Positions 32,229-42,303 of a stretch of DNA of 44,284 nucleotides are shown piece after piece; within the stretch, counting starts at the first letter, position 1, and each line of letters begins with the position of its first letter. The stretch is from NCBI GenBank assembly GCA_005808505.1, contig SYLX01000071.1, positions 1 to 44,284 of the forward strand. The letters are read 5' to 3'. The DNA comes from Bdellovibrionales bacterium (lineage in GTDB: Bacteria; Bdellovibrionota; Bdellovibrionia; Bdellovibrionales; JAMPXM01). The notes under the pieces were generated by a model. That model did not search any database. It saw nothing but the letters and a program-made list of their open reading frames with translations, and was not told the origin of the DNA. Position numbers and translations under genes: made by a program.

Positions 32229-33076
32229 GTAGTCCACTCCTTCTTCGGATATCTACAGAGGCCGATCGATTTCTCCGTCGGCTTGAAGCCTACTGATTCA
32301 TAGACTTTGGCTGCGTGGTATTCAGGATCAGCCACCATTACAAGCTTTGACGCCATGAGATTTTCGTACGCGTACTTGGCTGTTTCATATACGAGGTTTC
32401 CGCAAATTCCACGGCGACGAAACTCGGGATGAGTTCCGACAGCTTGGTAACGAGCTATGCCGTCGAACTCGTACACACCGCAATCGGCAACTAGTCTGTC
32501 GTCAACAAAAGCGCCAAACCATTTGCCCAAACCAGATTCGGCCATCGCGCGGTACTTTTGAAATTGCGCTCGCTTAAAAGGCACGTAGGACTCGAGCTTG
32601 AAGTCTTTAAGCTCAGAAGCCACTTGGTTGTGAATCGCGGCTTCCCAATCTTCATCCGAGTGCAATGGCCTGATGACCAGCCTTGCGACGGCATGTTTGG
32701 GCGTAACGAGTTGGTCTTGCGTCATTGTCAAAACGACAGATCTTTCGAACTCAAAACCATTTTCCAAAAATGTCTTGGCTTCGCCATCCGACGCATCCGT
32801 TGAGTCCCAACCAAATGTCATGTGTTTAATGAGAGGCTGATGGCGAAACTCCATCTCGAAGTGCTTGATCCACTTCTCATAATCACCCTGCTGAGGGGGC
32901 CTTTTCATTACGAGCAGGTTGCCCCAAAAGTAAGTAGGGTTCTGCGGCGATTCGGCGACGAAATAATCGGCGCGTTCTTCGAGCCGACCCTTGAAAGCGA
33001 GAATGGAAAGATCTGTACGATAAGCGAGCGATCGGAGCGATCTCAACGTATCGAGGGCAGAAGTCTGAATGCTCAC
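32225..33076 (-). CDS. GNAT family N-acetyltransferase
   Basis: 283 aa, longer than a single GNAT domain. The C-terminal half has the acetyl-CoA loop R-R-R-G-I-C-G-N-L-V, preceded by Y-Q-A-V-G-T-H-P-E-F and followed by A-A-K-V-Y-E-S-V-G-F. The N-terminal half resembles a second, degenerate GNAT fold (F-L-E-N-G-F-E-F-E near residue 105). The acyl acceptor is unknown. It is the first gene of the GNAT-SRPBCC-PhyH run. The ATG at 33076 has TTCGGAGGGAGC upstream, giving a GGAGG ribosome binding site. Confidence 0.85.
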   Translation of the reverse strand: MSIQTSALDTLRSLRSLAYRTDLSILAFKGRLEERADYFVAESPQNPTYFWGNLLVMKRPPQQGDYEKWIKHFEMEFRHQPLIKHMTFGWDSTDASDGEAKTFLENGFEFERSVVLTMTQDQLVTPKHAVARLVIRPLHSDEDWEAAIHNQVASELKDFKLESYVPFKRAQFQKYRAMAESGLGKWFGAFVDDRLVADCGVYEFDGIARYQAVGTHPEFRRRGICGNLVYETAKYAYENLMASKLVMVADPEYHAAKVYESVGFKPTEKSIGLCRYPKKEWTT

Positions 33077-33131
33077 CGTTGCTCCCTCCGAAAGCGAGAG
33101 GGAGAGAAATATCTCCCTCGCTCAGACTCGA

Positions 33132-33623
33132 TTACTTCCAAGATTTGATGAGTTCAACCATTTGATCAAATGCGATGCCCCAGCCCTGCTCGAAACCCAT
33201 TTGTTCGTGCGCTGTGCGGCTCGCCTCATCACTGTGAAGCGCAATGGCCGTGTACTTCGTACCTTTTCCATGAGGCTCGAGCATAATGATTGCCGACATT
33301 TGAAATTGCTCAGGGCTGGGTGTGCGCGGATTTGGACGGAAACCCGGTCCTAAAGCAGAGGTCCACACAAGCTTTCGGTTTGGAACAACTTCAAGATAGC
33401 AACCAGCTTCGGCGCCTGGTGCTTCTCCATTCGGTCCTTGCATCTCTGTAAGGAAAATACCGCCTGGACGCGCATCGATCTCGGCGCGAACAACTTTCCA
33501 AGGTCGAGGGCAGAACCACTTCTTCAACTCCTCAGGATTCGTGAGGGCTTTCCAAATCTTTTCAGGTGCCACGTCGGTTGTGCGCTCAAGGACGAGATCG
33601 AGTTTCGGGTTGATTTTAAGCAT
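33132..33623 (-). CDS. AHSA1-type SRPBCC protein
   Basis: 163 aa. The AHSA1/START signature is clear: A-P-E-K-I-W-K-A-L-T-N-P-E-E-L-K-K-W-F near residue 20, R-P-G-G-I-F near 52 and the final helix F-E-Q-G-W-G-I-A-F-D-Q-M. The ATG follows AAGGAG (7-8 nt). It lies 30 bp downstream of the DoxX-like gene on the same strand, so both are probably controlled by the TetR-type operator at 34102-34125. Such TetR, DoxX and AHSA1 groups are common, with unclear function. Confidence 0.88.
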   Translation of the reverse strand: MLKINPKLDLVLERTTDVAPEKIWKALTNPEELKKWFCPRPWKVVRAEIDARPGGIFLTEMQGPNGEAPGAEAGCYLEVVPNRKLVWTSALGPGFRPNPRTPSPEQFQMSAIIMLEPHGKGTKYTAIALHSDEASRTAHEQMGFEQGWGIAFDQMVELIKSWK

Positions 33624-33653
33624 GTAACTTCTCCTTAATTTGGGTTCGGCAGA

Positions 33654-34058
33654 TTATTTTGATGGCTGCAAAAGCAGGCGAACGCGCGAATCACGCAAGT
33701 AAAGCCCGAGCCAAATCAGAATCGCAACGTAGACCGGAAAAAGCGTATGCGAGAACATGGGATTTCCAACACGGACATGGCTCGCGATCGCTCCACCTAA
33801 GTAGCCAGTCAGCAGAATGGCTCCGAGCACCGCGGTTCTCGGGATGACGTGGATCACCAAAGAGATCAGCAAGAGAGTGCCGACAATGGGCATCTTCTCA
33901 ATTGGCCATTGAAGCGCCGCACCTGCTTCGAGAGCCTCGGGCGGAAGTTTATCCATGAAGAACTTCATGACTCCGTCAAAGAGGAGAAAGAGAATAGCCA
34001 GACCGCTAAGGATCCGCCCCGTCCAGAGTGCACCTTTTGATTTCTGCGATTCGGCCAT
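33654..34058 (-). CDS. DoxX family membrane protein
   Basis: 134 aa with four hydrophobic segments: I-L-S-G-L-A-I-L-F-L-L-F-D-G near residue 15 (the DoxX start), then V-G-T-L-L-L-I-S-L-V, A-I-L-L-T-G-Y-L-G-G-A and Y-V-A-I-L-I-W-L-G-L-Y. DoxX-like proteins take part in membrane redox complexes in some bacteria. ATG 34058 is selected by AGGA 6 nt upstream; the frame extends to 34103 without a ribosome binding site. It is divergent from the TetR gene. Confidence 0.85.
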   Translation of the reverse strand: MAESQKSKGALWTGRILSGLAILFLLFDGVMKFFMDKLPPEALEAGAALQWPIEKMPIVGTLLLISLVIHVIPRTAVLGAILLTGYLGGAIASHVRVGNPMFSHTLFPVYVAILIWLGLYLRDSRVRLLLQPSK

Positions 34059-34101
34059 ACGCTTTCCTTTCAATGAGTGATTTATAAGATCTATCGGCAG
34101 C

Positions 34102-34125
34102 ATTACATATCACTTGATATGTAAT
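34102..34125. promoter_or_regulatory. TetR-type operator 1 (upstream of the doxX-like gene)
   Basis: Perfect 11-bp arms ATTACATATCA / TGATATGTAAT around a 2-bp centre. The same ATATCA-nn-TGATAT core recurs at 34182-34195. The spacing and symmetry suit a TetR dimer. Confidence 0.8.
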
Positions 34126-34181
34126 AAAGAGGAATTTGTGAACGAGCTCGTCTCAAATCGATAAACTATTGGATTCATTAG

Positions 34182-34195
34182 ATATCAGATGATAT
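34182..34195. promoter_or_regulatory. TetR-type operator 2 (upstream of the tetR gene)
   Basis: ATATCA-ga-TGATAT, with further partial matches on both sides (TTAG / GTTAT) to operator 1. It ends 9 bp before the regulator ATG at 34205, which implies autorepression. Confidence 0.75.
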
Positions 34196-34204
34196 GTTAT
34201 TTTT

Positions 34205-34813
34205 ATGGCCAAGCCCAGAGTTCGAGACCCAGAAAAAACGAGAGCGCATATACTGAATGCCGCTTTCCTTGAAATCTATCGCCACGGATTCAACGGCGTC
34301 GGCGTTCGCGAACTTGCTTCGAAGGCTGACGTCACAATCGGTGCCTTCTTCCACTACTTCCCGACCAAAAATCACGTTGCCTACGCCATTATCGACGAAA
34401 TCGTGCATACCGGAATTCTTGAGCGCTGGATCAAACCTTTGGCGGCTTACAAGAATCCTCTGCAAGGTATGCTCAAAGCGTTTCGAAATACTTTTGAAAA
34501 TTGGCCCGATGAACTCGTCACGCTGGGCTGTCCGCTTAATAATCTGACTCAAGAAATGTCTGCTTCCGATGAGTCGATCAAGGCAAAGACCAAAGCTGTG
34601 TTGAATGACTGGATCGAAAAGACGAAAGAACATCTTGATCGAGCGCAGGAGTCAGGACACTTGCGCAAAGATGTTGATACGCGGGAGCTAGCTGAGTTTA
34701 TCGTGACCTTCCAGGAAGGCACCTTCGCCATGGGTAAAGCTCTCAGTGACCGAAAGATCTTCGATTCCATGTACAAGAATTTCAAACGCCATATCGAATC
34801 GGTTTCTGCCTAA
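34205..34813 (+). CDS. TetR/AcrR family transcriptional regulator
   Basis: 202 aa. The N-terminal helix-turn-helix is typical: T-R-A-H-I-L-N-A-A-F-L-E-I-Y-R-H-G-F near residues 12-29, then V-G-V-R-E-L-A-S-K-A-D-V-T-I-G-A-F-F-H-Y-F. The C-terminal ligand domain is of the TetR_C_6-like sort, with C-P-L-N-N-L near residue 112. It probably represses itself and the divergent doxX-AHSA1 operon through the two palindromes in the 146-bp intergenic region. The inducer is unknown. Confidence 0.92.
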   Translation: MAKPRVRDPEKTRAHILNAAFLEIYRHGFNGVGVRELASKADVTIGAFFHYFPTKNHVAYAIIDEIVHTGILERWIKPLAAYKNPLQGMLKAFRNTFENWPDELVTLGCPLNNLTQEMSASDESIKAKTKAVLNDWIEKTKEHLDRAQESGHLRKDVDTRELAEFIVTFQEGTFAMGKALSDRKIFDSMYKNFKRHIESVSA

Positions 34814-34862
34814 AGCGCGACTCTCTGCTGACTTTAGCGAAAATTCTCTATAAGCTCGGTGA

Positions 34863-36848
34863 ATGAATTTTCCCTTACGCTCTGGCGCAGGCGGCTCTCT
34901 CGAGCTAACAAATGCCTTGCTTGAAAATCTCAGCGATCCCGTTGTCGCCTGTGATGCCAGTGGCAATCAGATGCATTTTAATCGGGCGGCTCGCGCCGTG
35001 CACGGTTTACCAGACATTCCGGTCCCGGCATCCGAGTGGGCACGCCACTACCGCCTCTTTCACAAAGACGGTGTCAGGCCCCTTGCGATGGAAGAAGTTC
35101 CGCTCTTTAGGGCACTCTCTGGAGAGACCATCCATAACGTGGAAATTGTCGTTGGTGCTGGAGATCAACGAAGAATCGTTCTTTGCAACGGCCAGGCGGT
35201 TTTTGATGAGACTGGAAAAAAACTTGGCGCCGTGATCTCGATGCGTGACGTGACCGAGATGAGAAAAGCAACCGCTGAACAGTTGCGCGCTCTTTCTGAT
35301 TCAGAAAAAAGGTTCCGAACGCTTTTCGAGCAGTCTCCACTTAGCGTGCAGCTCCTCAGTGTCGATGGTCGCACGCTTCAGGTAAATGCCGCCTGGAAAA
35401 AGCTTTGGGGCACGAAGGATGATTTCGTAACCAACTTCATCTTGAATGGTTACAATATTCTGCAAGATCAGCAGTTGGTTGAAAAAGGCATCATGCCTTA
35501 CATCCTCGAAGGATTTGCCGGTAAAGGAACGAAAATTCCTGCGATACGGTATGAGCCAACCGAGATGGTGGCGATCGGGCGCGCTCGTTGGGTCGAAGGT
35601 TTTATCGAGCCGATTCTCGATGAAGACGGCAGAGTCCGCGAAGTCGTTCTCATCCACCAAGACGTGAGTGAGATCATCCACTCGGAAGAACAGCTCAGAG
35701 CCGCCCGGGATGCGGCCGAAGAATCCAACCGCTTAAAGAGCGCTTTCTTAGCGAATATGTCTCATGAAATTCGTACTCCCCTCGGGGCAGTCTTAGGATT
35801 TAGTGAACTCCTCAAAGATCGAAATCTTTCGGCTGAAGAAGCGAACGAATATTTGGAAATCATGTCCCGCAGCGGACAAGCGCTGATGCGAATTATCGAT
35901 GACATCCTGGATCTTTCAAAAATCGAGGCAGGCCGTCTGCAGCTCGAGCTTGCTCCGACCGACTTAAATGAGCTCCTGAATGAAGTGGCTATCCTCTTCA
36001 AAGTTGAAGTCGCAAAACGGAAAGTTCAACTCGTCGTTGAACCGGTTGCGGAGACTCAAGCTAACATCGAGACCGACGCAACGAGATTGCGGCAAGTGTT
36101 GATCAACTTAGTTGGGAATGCCGTCAAGTTCACGGCGCAGGGAGAAGTTCGGGTCACGACAGAGATGGTCGAAAATGAACTTCGCATTTCCGTGCACGAT
36201 ACTGGAATCGGAATCTCATCAGAGCTGCAAACTCATTTGTTCCAGCCCTTCAATCAAGTCGATAGCTCACGTACCAGACGCTTTGGAGGAACAGGATTAG
36301 GACTCGCTCTTTCAAAACGTTTAGCGCAAGCGCTTCGTGGTGATATTCGATTAGTCTCCAGCCAACCCCAGGTAGGTAGCGTGTTCCAAATCACGCTCCC
36401 CTATACACCAGCCGACTCTGCAAAGTCGGCTCAAAACCGCAGCGAGAGGGCGGACGAGCGCACGATGAAAGAAGTATTGGACGAAATCAGAATTCTTTTG
36501 GTCGACGATTCCGAAGACAACCGAAAGCTCCTCGTCAGAATCCTCGCTAAGCGAGGCGCCAAGGTCACGGAGGCACGTGACGGCTCGGAAGCTGTTTCAT
36601 TAGCCTCTAAAGGGAACTTTGATATTATTCTCATGGACGTTCAAATGCCGGTAATGGACGGCAATCAAGCCACCCAGGTCCTTCGCGGAATGGGACTTCA
36701 AACTCCAATCATTGCACTGACAGCTCATGCCATGGCGGAAGAACGGGCAAAGTGTATTGAGGCCGGAGCAAACGCGCACGTAACGAAGCCTGTCCAAAGT
36801 GCGACCCTTACCGAAACGATCCTGAAGTTAGTTCAGCCACAGAGCTAG
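34863..36848 (+). CDS. PAS-PAS hybrid sensor histidine kinase
   Basis: 661 aa, soluble. Two PAS domains (about 15-135 and 145-270) precede HisKA with H301 in [11 protein letters not shown], HATPase_c (about 400-515, D-T-G-I-G-I and G-G-T-G-L-G-L) and a receiver domain with D592 in L-M-D-V-Q-M-P-V-M-D-G. It is the shortest of three kinases of the same plan in the window. Its stop overlaps the stop of the convergent YdeI-like gene inside a CTAG. No cognate regulator is adjacent. The first PAS (A-L-L-E-N-L-S-D-P-V-V-A-C-D-A) has no visible cofactor residue that would name the signal. Confidence 0.92.
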   Translation: MNFPLRSGAGGSLELTNALLENLSDPVVACDASGNQMHFNRAARAVHGLPDIPVPASEWARHYRLFHKDGVRPLAMEEVPLFRALSGETIHNVEIVVGAGDQRRIVLCNGQAVFDETGKKLGAVISMRDVTEMRKATAEQLRALSDSEKRFRTLFEQSPLSVQLLSVDGRTLQVNAAWKKLWGTKDDFVTNFILNGYNILQDQQLVEKGIMPYILEGFAGKGTKIPAIRYEPTEMVAIGRARWVEGFIEPILDEDGRVREVVLIHQDVSEIIHSEEQLRAARDAAEESNRLKSAFLANMSHEIRTPLGAVLGFSELLKDRNLSAEEANEYLEIMSRSGQALMRIIDDILDLSKIEAGRLQLELAPTDLNELLNEVAILFKVEVAKRKVQLVVEPVAETQANIETDATRLRQVLINLVGNAVKFTAQGEVRVTTEMVENELRISVHDTGIGISSELQTHLFQPFNQVDSSRTRRFGGTGLGLALSKRLAQALRGDIRLVSSQPQVGSVFQITLPYTPADSAKSAQNRSERADERTMKEVLDEIRILLVDDSEDNRKLLVRILAKRGAKVTEARDGSEAVSLASKGNFDIILMDVQMPVMDGNQATQVLRGMGLQTPIIALTAHAMAEERAKCIEAGANAHVTKPVQSATLTETILKLVQPQS

Positions 36849-37423
36849 CGGTCTGTGAGGCCTTTGCCTGCGAGGATCCGGGGCACACACTTCTCGATGC
36901 GGCTCGCGCGCGTCGCCGATTGCTTGGCGCTTGAGAAATGGAGAACATACGCACGCTGACGACCTGGTGTCAGTGATTCGAAAGCTTTCTTCAACTTCGG
37001 CGTCTTCCCAAAGGCTTTCTTAAGCTCTTCGGGCAGTACCTGAGGCTTCTTTTTGAGTTCGACTTTCTTACCTGTCTCCTCAAGTGTGATCGCTTCTTTG
37101 ACGAACGCTTGAATCGTAGTTTTCAGCTTAGTGACTTCTTGTTCTGATCTGAACTCAAGCCGTTTTGCCGCTTGAGAGTTTGGTCCGTTCTCGACAAGCA
37201 GCTTTTTAGGATCCTTAAGCAGTGAACCTTTGAAGAACATCAACCCCAGACAGCCTTTAAACGGCTGGATGATAACAACGTTACTCTCGTTAAAACCGTA
37301 ACACGGAAGTCGCCATTTAAATCCTTCATCTAGCTTCGTCTTCAATAAGGCGGCGCGTAGCTTGATCATTTCTTTTTGCCAGGTCTTTGAAGACTTTAAG
37401 AACTTGTCGACATCTGCGTTCAC
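36845..37423 (-). CDS. YdeI/OmpD-associated family protein (DUF1801-containing)
   Basis: 192 aa. The N-terminal half is DUF1801-like (M-N-A-D-V-D-K-F-L, G-F-K-W-R-L-P-C-Y-G, G-C-L-G-L-M-F-F-K-G) and the C-terminal half carries the YdeI signature: L-P-E-E-L-K-K-A-F, L-T-P-G-R-Q-R-A-Y-V-L-H-F and K-Q-S-A-T-R-A-S-R-I-E-K. The biochemical role is not settled; members have been linked to stress and antimicrobial-peptide tolerance. The predicted protein is cytoplasmic and basic. Confidence 0.88.
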   Translation of the reverse strand: MNADVDKFLKSSKTWQKEMIKLRAALLKTKLDEGFKWRLPCYGFNESNVVIIQPFKGCLGLMFFKGSLLKDPKKLLVENGPNSQAAKRLEFRSEQEVTKLKTTIQAFVKEAITLEETGKKVELKKKPQVLPEELKKAFGKTPKLKKAFESLTPGRQRAYVLHFSSAKQSATRASRIEKCVPRILAGKGLTDR

Positions 37424-37901
37424 ACCGCTGCTCCATTACCAGGATAGATTTCGGAATCTTTTGCACTTCAGATTTTATTGAATTGATCTCGCACATTCAT
37501 CAAGAAACGAGTCACCTCATAACTCTAGAATCTGTTTGATGAGCTCACGAGAAGAGATTCATTCTTGGAAGAGAACATGACTTCATAAACTGAGTTGCCA
37601 TGAGTCGCGAGGACGCAAGTGTTTACAATCTGTGTTTCGCATCCAACTCATCTTATTAGATTCCCGCAGAACTCGTGACTCCGATAGCGAATTTTCGATT
37701 GCGAACATAGGTTGTTTGCATTCGTCCGTCGCTTGCGTTGAAGACGTAAAAAAGTCGAGCAAGCCGCTTTGTACCTAGGTGAAATCGCTGCGGCTTGAAA
37801 GATCGTTATCAGCAGTCGTTCGATCCCTGGCGCGAATGAGACGTTGAAACTGGAATAAACGTTCTGCAGTCAAACCATGTCCATTTAACAGGGAGAAAAA
37901 A
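37424..37901. other. 478-bp intergenic region
   Basis: No coding sequence of note. The region contains an 8-bp stem (CAAGCCGC 37760-37767 / GCGGCTTG 37790-37797) with a 22-nt loop and should hold the promoters of the divergent genes on either side. AGGGAGAAAAAA before 37902 is the ribosome binding site of the membrane protein. Confidence 0.4.
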
Positions 37902-38738
37902 ATGGCAGCCTACACAGTCTCTGATGCTAATCATGTAAGTCTTTCGAGCGAGCACCCGTTGATCAGCTGGCGCTCAATCCTCGCTGGTTCGCTCGTCACA
38001 TTCCTCACGCTTGTTTTCTTGCTCGCGCTCGGAATGGCTTTTGGTGGTGTGAATCTCGATGAAGAGACAAGTCTCTCGGGAGCTGGTAAATTCGCCGGCA
38101 TCTGGTTCCTGGTTTCGTCCGTCGTATCGTTGTTCGCAGGTAGCTACTTTGCGGCTCGCGTTTCGAAGTTTCGAAATACCCGAATTGGCTCGGCACAAGC
38201 GATTATCATCGCTTCGCTCTTCTTCGGCGCGATGCTTTGGCAATCATTCTCCGTTCTCGGAGCTGCGGGACGCCTTACAGGCCGTGTCGTCGGTGGCACT
38301 GCCGTGGCTGCAGGCGCAAGCGTAGCTGCTGCAAGCCAGAGTTCGATCGTCAATGAGATTGCAGAAGACGCTCTCGGAAACGCCAACATTCAACCTGATC
38401 GCATTCAAGCCGTTGTCACAGGCGTTGCGAGCCGTCTCGTACGCGGTGATACCGAAGCGGCTCAAAACTATCTCGCTCGCCAAACTGGAATTTCTCCGGA
38501 AGAAGCGAATCAACGGATTGCTGCCGCAAAAGTCCAGGTTGACCAGGCTCTTGTACAGGCTAAAGAAGCAACAGCTAGTGCACTGCAAGCGACTGGATGG
38601 ACAATCGTTCTTCTCGTGGCGTTTGGAGCGATCGCAGCTATCGTCGGTGGCGCCTTGGGTGCGCGCACGAACTCGCGCAAGCCCCTCGTAGTTGATGATC
38701 GTGCTGACGCACGCTACTTCGAATCGCAACCTGTATAA
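37902..38738 (+). CDS. Membrane protein of unknown function (TIGR04086/YrzE-like layout)
   Basis: 278 aa. Three N-terminal hydrophobic segments (about 28-50, 68-90, 98-120), a long soluble Ala/Gln-rich helical stretch (about 130-225) and one C-terminal segment (W-T-I-V-L-L-V-A-F-G-A-I-A-A-I-V-G-G). The W-R-S-I-L-A-G start and G-S-Y-F-A-A-R-V are seen in small stress-associated membrane proteins. No catalytic motif. The start has GGGAG 8-9 nt upstream. It is followed by a hairpin terminator and stands alone. Confidence 0.7.
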   Translation: MAAYTVSDANHVSLSSEHPLISWRSILAGSLVTFLTLVFLLALGMAFGGVNLDEETSLSGAGKFAGIWFLVSSVVSLFAGSYFAARVSKFRNTRIGSAQAIIIASLFFGAMLWQSFSVLGAAGRLTGRVVGGTAVAAGASVAAASQSSIVNEIAEDALGNANIQPDRIQAVVTGVASRLVRGDTEAAQNYLARQTGISPEEANQRIAAAKVQVDQALVQAKEATASALQATGWTIVLLVAFGAIAAIVGGALGARTNSRKPLVVDDRADARYFESQPV

Positions 38739-38769
38739 CGACCCGAGGACTTTCAAGTTACGAGATCCG

Positions 38770-38803
38770 ATCCAGATCATTAGCGCACGTTGATGATCTG
38801 GAT
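38770..38803 (+). terminator. Putative terminator hairpin
   Basis: A perfect 11-bp stem (ATCCAGATCAT / ATGATCTGGAT) with a 12-nt loop lies 30 nt after the membrane protein gene. The T tail is short (TTTC), so it may be a weak terminator or an mRNA-stabilising hairpin. Confidence 0.45.
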
Positions 38804-39000
38804 TTCAACAAAGCAAAGTGTTTAACTCGAATTTTCGAGACGCTTCTTCTCGATGTTTCTTGATTCCAGCAATTGGTGAATAGCTCGGCGTCAGATCGCT
38901 TCGTCGGACACGCATCAACTTCCGCCCGAAAAAAAATCATTCATTGCTCAAAAGAAGCTCGTGCTAGATTCCGCCAAACATCCAACGGGATCTTTTTGAA

Positions 39001-42000
39001 ATGTCGGATCGTCACGGTGAAGCCGAACGTTTGAGAGCTGTTCAAGCATCAGGGCTTCTCGATACACTGCCCGAGCGCGCTTACGACAACTTGACGAAAC
39101 TCGCCTCGATTATTTGCGGTACACCAATCGCTCTCATTTCTCTATTGGATAAAGACCGTCAATGGTTCAAATCTAAAATTGGTCTCGATGCGAACGAAAC
39201 CGGTCGCGACGTGGCCTTCTGCAATCACGCCATCCAGACTAACGAAGAATTGCTTCAAGTTTTTGACGCAAGTGTCGATACGCGCTTTCAAGAGAATCCA
39301 TTAGTCACGGGTGATCCGAAAATCAGGTTTTATGCCGGGGCTCCTCTGCGAACCTCAGATGGACACGCTCTTGGCACCCTCTGCGTGATTGACCGCAGAC
39401 CTAGGGAACTTTCGCCCGAACAGGCCGAAGGTTTGCGAGCGCTCGCCGATCAATTGATGTTGCTCATCGAGGCACGGGCGGACAGATCTACTCTCGAGAG
39501 ATCAATTGAAAAACAGCATGACCTAGAACGATCTCGAGATGAATCAATCGAGAGAGCAGACAACGAACATCAAAAGATGATTCAAGTTTTTGAGCAATCT
39601 CCGCAGCCGATCGGAATGCTAGCGGGAGAAGAACACTTCTACTCCTATATCAACGAACCATTCCGAAAACTCTTCTTTCCGAACAAAGATCCAATCGGTC
39701 AAACGGTCGCAGAAGCCCTTCCCGAAGCCGTTGAACAGGGCTTTGAGGATCTTCTCGATCAAGTTTTCCGAACGGGCGAGACTTATTCCGCTCACGAAAC
39801 GCCGTTTACAATGAATCTTCCCAACGGCGCGACAAAGACGCTTTATCTCGATCTGATTCATTCCGCGCTTCGCGACCCAAAAGGAAAAATTGAGGGAGTC
39901 CTCGCATCTGCCGTCGATGTCACTCAAAAAGTTTTGCAGCGAAACGAGATCGAATTGGTTCGCAGCAAACTAAAATCGTCTCTTTCGTCCATTCCGATCG
40001 GAGTTACGATTCTGGAGGGGCCGGAGTTTCTTTACACCTTCACGAACAAAGCTCACGATCATTTTTTTGGTGGACGAACCGATCTAGTTGGAAAAACCGT
40101 TCGTGAGGCGGTTCCGGAGGCCGAGAGTCAGGGTATTATCGAGCTGCTGACCCACGTCTATGAAACGGGTGAACCTTATCACGTCGAAGCAGCTGAGCTC
40201 ACCTTCCGCCAAGCCGATGGCTCGATGAGAACCTTCCGAGCAACGTTCAGCTACAATCCTCTACGCCTTTCCGATGGCGAGATCTTCGGTGTCGTCGCCA
40301 CAGTGTTTGACGTCACTGAGCGTTTCGAAATCGATCAAGTTCTCAGAGAGACGAAAGACCGAGCGCTGAAAGCAGAAAAGCTTCTGAGTCAGGCCGTGAG
40401 TCTCGCAAAGATTGGGTTCTACGATTGGGATATTCCGCAAGATCGCATCACGTTCAGTGATCGCTTTAAAGAAGACTGGGGTCTTGAAGACGGCACGCCT
40501 CTGAGCGAAGCGTTTCTACTTATCGTCGAAGAAGATCGTGCCCGAGTTCATTCGCTGATCGAAGATGCGATGAGGAACAAAACTGCTTATCGAGCTGAGT
40601 ACCGAATACAGCGACGGGATGGCCGAATTCTTTGGTTAGAAGTCCAGGGTCACGTTCTATACGACGCTGGAGGAACTCCGATTCGTTTTTTTGGAACGAG
40701 TCTCGATATCACGTGGCGAAAGATGATCGAGATTCGACTAGCAAACGAAATCGCCCAGCTCGATCAGATCTTCGAGAAGTCACCGGCGGCGATGGCGACA
40801 TGGATCGGCGAGGATCATGTATTTGACCGCGTTAACGCCGACTATGAGAAACTCTTCCCAGGCAGGGCTTTGGTTGGTCGTCCCTTTCTCGAGGCTTGCC
40901 CAGAGCTACGCGGTCAGGGATTCGACGACATCATTCGCGAAGTCATGCGTACAGGCCAAGCCTACGCTGGACGCGAAATGCTCGCGAAAATCGCGTCGGT
41001 CCCGGGCGAAGAACCAAAAGACCACTACTTCGATTTCAGCTACATTCCTCTCTTTGATTCCAACGGAAAAGTGTTTGGAGTCTACGATCACTCAATCGAT
41101 GTGACCGAAGCCGTGAGCGCGCGCCGTGAAGTCGAAAAAGCACGAGCGATTGCTGAATCAGCAAACCAAGCTAAGAGTTCTTTCCTGGCGAATATGTCTC
41201 ACGAAATTCGAACACCTCTTGGCGCGATTATCGGTTTCAGCGATCTGCTGCGAACAAGCGCTTTGGGTCCGGCAGAATCAGGGAATTATCTGAATGTCAT
41301 CGAACGCAATTCGAAACACCTTTTGCGGGTCGTAGACGACATTCTCGATCTTTCCAAAGTCGAAGCCGGAATGTTGACAATCGAATCGATCGATTTCTCG
41401 CTAGTCGAGCTTCTGTCAGACTTCTCATCACTCATGGGATTCAAAGCACGAGAAAAGGGAATTCAGTTTGAACTTCGATTCGAAACAAAGATTCCCGAAC
41501 CAGTTCTCTCGGACCCTACTCGCCTACGACAGATTCTCACTAATATTTGCGCGAACGCGATTAAGTTCACCGAAAAGGGTCGCGTCCAATTGACGGTGAG
41601 TTACTCGGACGAAGCGCTGCACTTCCGCGTGAGCGATACCGGGATCGGAATTTCACCGGAACAGTCTTTAAAGCTCTTTTCCCCCTTCCAGCAAGCTGAC
41701 TCGACCACGACTCGTAAATATGGCGGTACGGGCTTGGGCCTTGTTCTCACGCGAAAACTTTGTGAGGCAATGGGAGGAAGTTTTGACCTTGTGAAATCAA
41801 CACCTGGAATTGGAAGCACCTTCGTCGCATGCGTTCGGATCAAGCCAGCTCGAAATTCGGCAATGATTGATGCCAAACTAAGCGTTGAGACCGACGGAGC
41901 AAAGCCAACAGAAACTCTTACGGACTCCCAAGTTTTAGAGGGAAAGAAAATTCTTCTGATCGAAGATTCTCCCGACAACCAAATCCTCATCAATCTTTAC

Positions 42001-42297
42001 CTCTCAAAACGAGGAGCCAAAGTCGATATCGCAAATGACGGATACGATGGGGTGAACATCGCGCTCACGAACAACTTCGATGTCGTCCTCTGCGATATGC
42101 AGATGCCACGCATGGACGGATATGAAGCTGTTATAGAGCTACGCAAACGAGGATACTCGGTTCCGATCATCGCTCTTACAGCTCATGCGATGAAAGAGGA
42201 ATACAATAAGGCGATGGCGGCAGGATTTAGCGACTACTTAACGAAGCCCGTACAGAAGGAACAGTTGATCGCGGCGATCGTGAAGCACTTATGCTAA
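39001..42297 (+). CDS. GAF-PAS hybrid sensor histidine kinase
   Basis: 1098 aa, soluble. The N-terminal GAF domain (about 25-160) has the familiar start [15 protein letters not shown] and F-Y-A-G-A-P-L-R-T...G-T-L-C-V-I-D. Then come about four PAS domains (185-310, 315-445, 455-580, 585-715), HisKA with H734 in [11 protein letters not shown], HATPase_c (about 835-950) and a receiver with D1032 in [11 protein letters not shown]. The second, third and fifth sensory units are of the type with E-A-L/V-P-E-A-x-x-Q-G, common in bacteriophytochrome-like kinases, but I see no chromophore Cys. It is transcribed alone; its stop is 6 bp from the convergent lipoprotein gene. Confidence 0.93.
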   Translation: MSDRHGEAERLRAVQASGLLDTLPERAYDNLTKLASIICGTPIALISLLDKDRQWFKSKIGLDANETGRDVAFCNHAIQTNEELLQVFDASVDTRFQENPLVTGDPKIRFYAGAPLRTSDGHALGTLCVIDRRPRELSPEQAEGLRALADQLMLLIEARADRSTLERSIEKQHDLERSRDESIERADNEHQKMIQVFEQSPQPIGMLAGEEHFYSYINEPFRKLFFPNKDPIGQTVAEALPEAVEQGFEDLLDQVFRTGETYSAHETPFTMNLPNGATKTLYLDLIHSALRDPKGKIEGVLASAVDVTQKVLQRNEIELVRSKLKSSLSSIPIGVTILEGPEFLYTFTNKAHDHFFGGRTDLVGKTVREAVPEAESQGIIELLTHVYETGEPYHVEAAELTFRQADGSMRTFRATFSYNPLRLSDGEIFGVVATVFDVTERFEIDQVLRETKDRALKAEKLLSQAVSLAKIGFYDWDIPQDRITFSDRFKEDWGLEDGTPLSEAFLLIVEEDRARVHSLIEDAMRNKTAYRAEYRIQRRDGRILWLEVQGHVLYDAGGTPIRFFGTSLDITWRKMIEIRLANEIAQLDQIFEKSPAAMATWIGEDHVFDRVNADYEKLFPGRALVGRPFLEACPELRGQGFDDIIREVMRTGQAYAGREMLAKIASVPGEEPKDHYFDFSYIPLFDSNGKVFGVYDHSIDVTEAVSARREVEKARAIAESANQAKSSFLANMSHEIRTPLGAIIGFSDLLRTSALGPAESGNYLNVIERNSKHLLRVVDDILDLSKVEAGMLTIESIDFSLVELLSDFSSLMGFKAREKGIQFELRFETKIPEPVLSDPTRLRQILTNICANAIKFTEKGRVQLTVSYSDEALHFRVSDTGIGISPEQSLKLFSPFQQADSTTTRKYGGTGLGLVLTRKLCEAMGGSFDLVKSTPGIGSTFVACVRIKPARNSAMIDAKLSVETDGAKPTETLTDSQVLEGKKILLIEDSPDNQILINLYLSKRGAKVDIANDGYDGVNIALTNNFDVVLCDMQMPRMDGYEAVIELRKRGYSVPIIALTAHAMKEEYNKAMAAGFSDYLTKPVQKEQLIAAIVKHLC

Positions 42298-42303
42298 CGA
42301 ATT

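Noticed and set aside
37760..37797. Structured small RNA in the 478-bp gap
   Set aside because: Only one 8-bp stem with a 22-nt loop is visible, which is too little to support an RNA gene.
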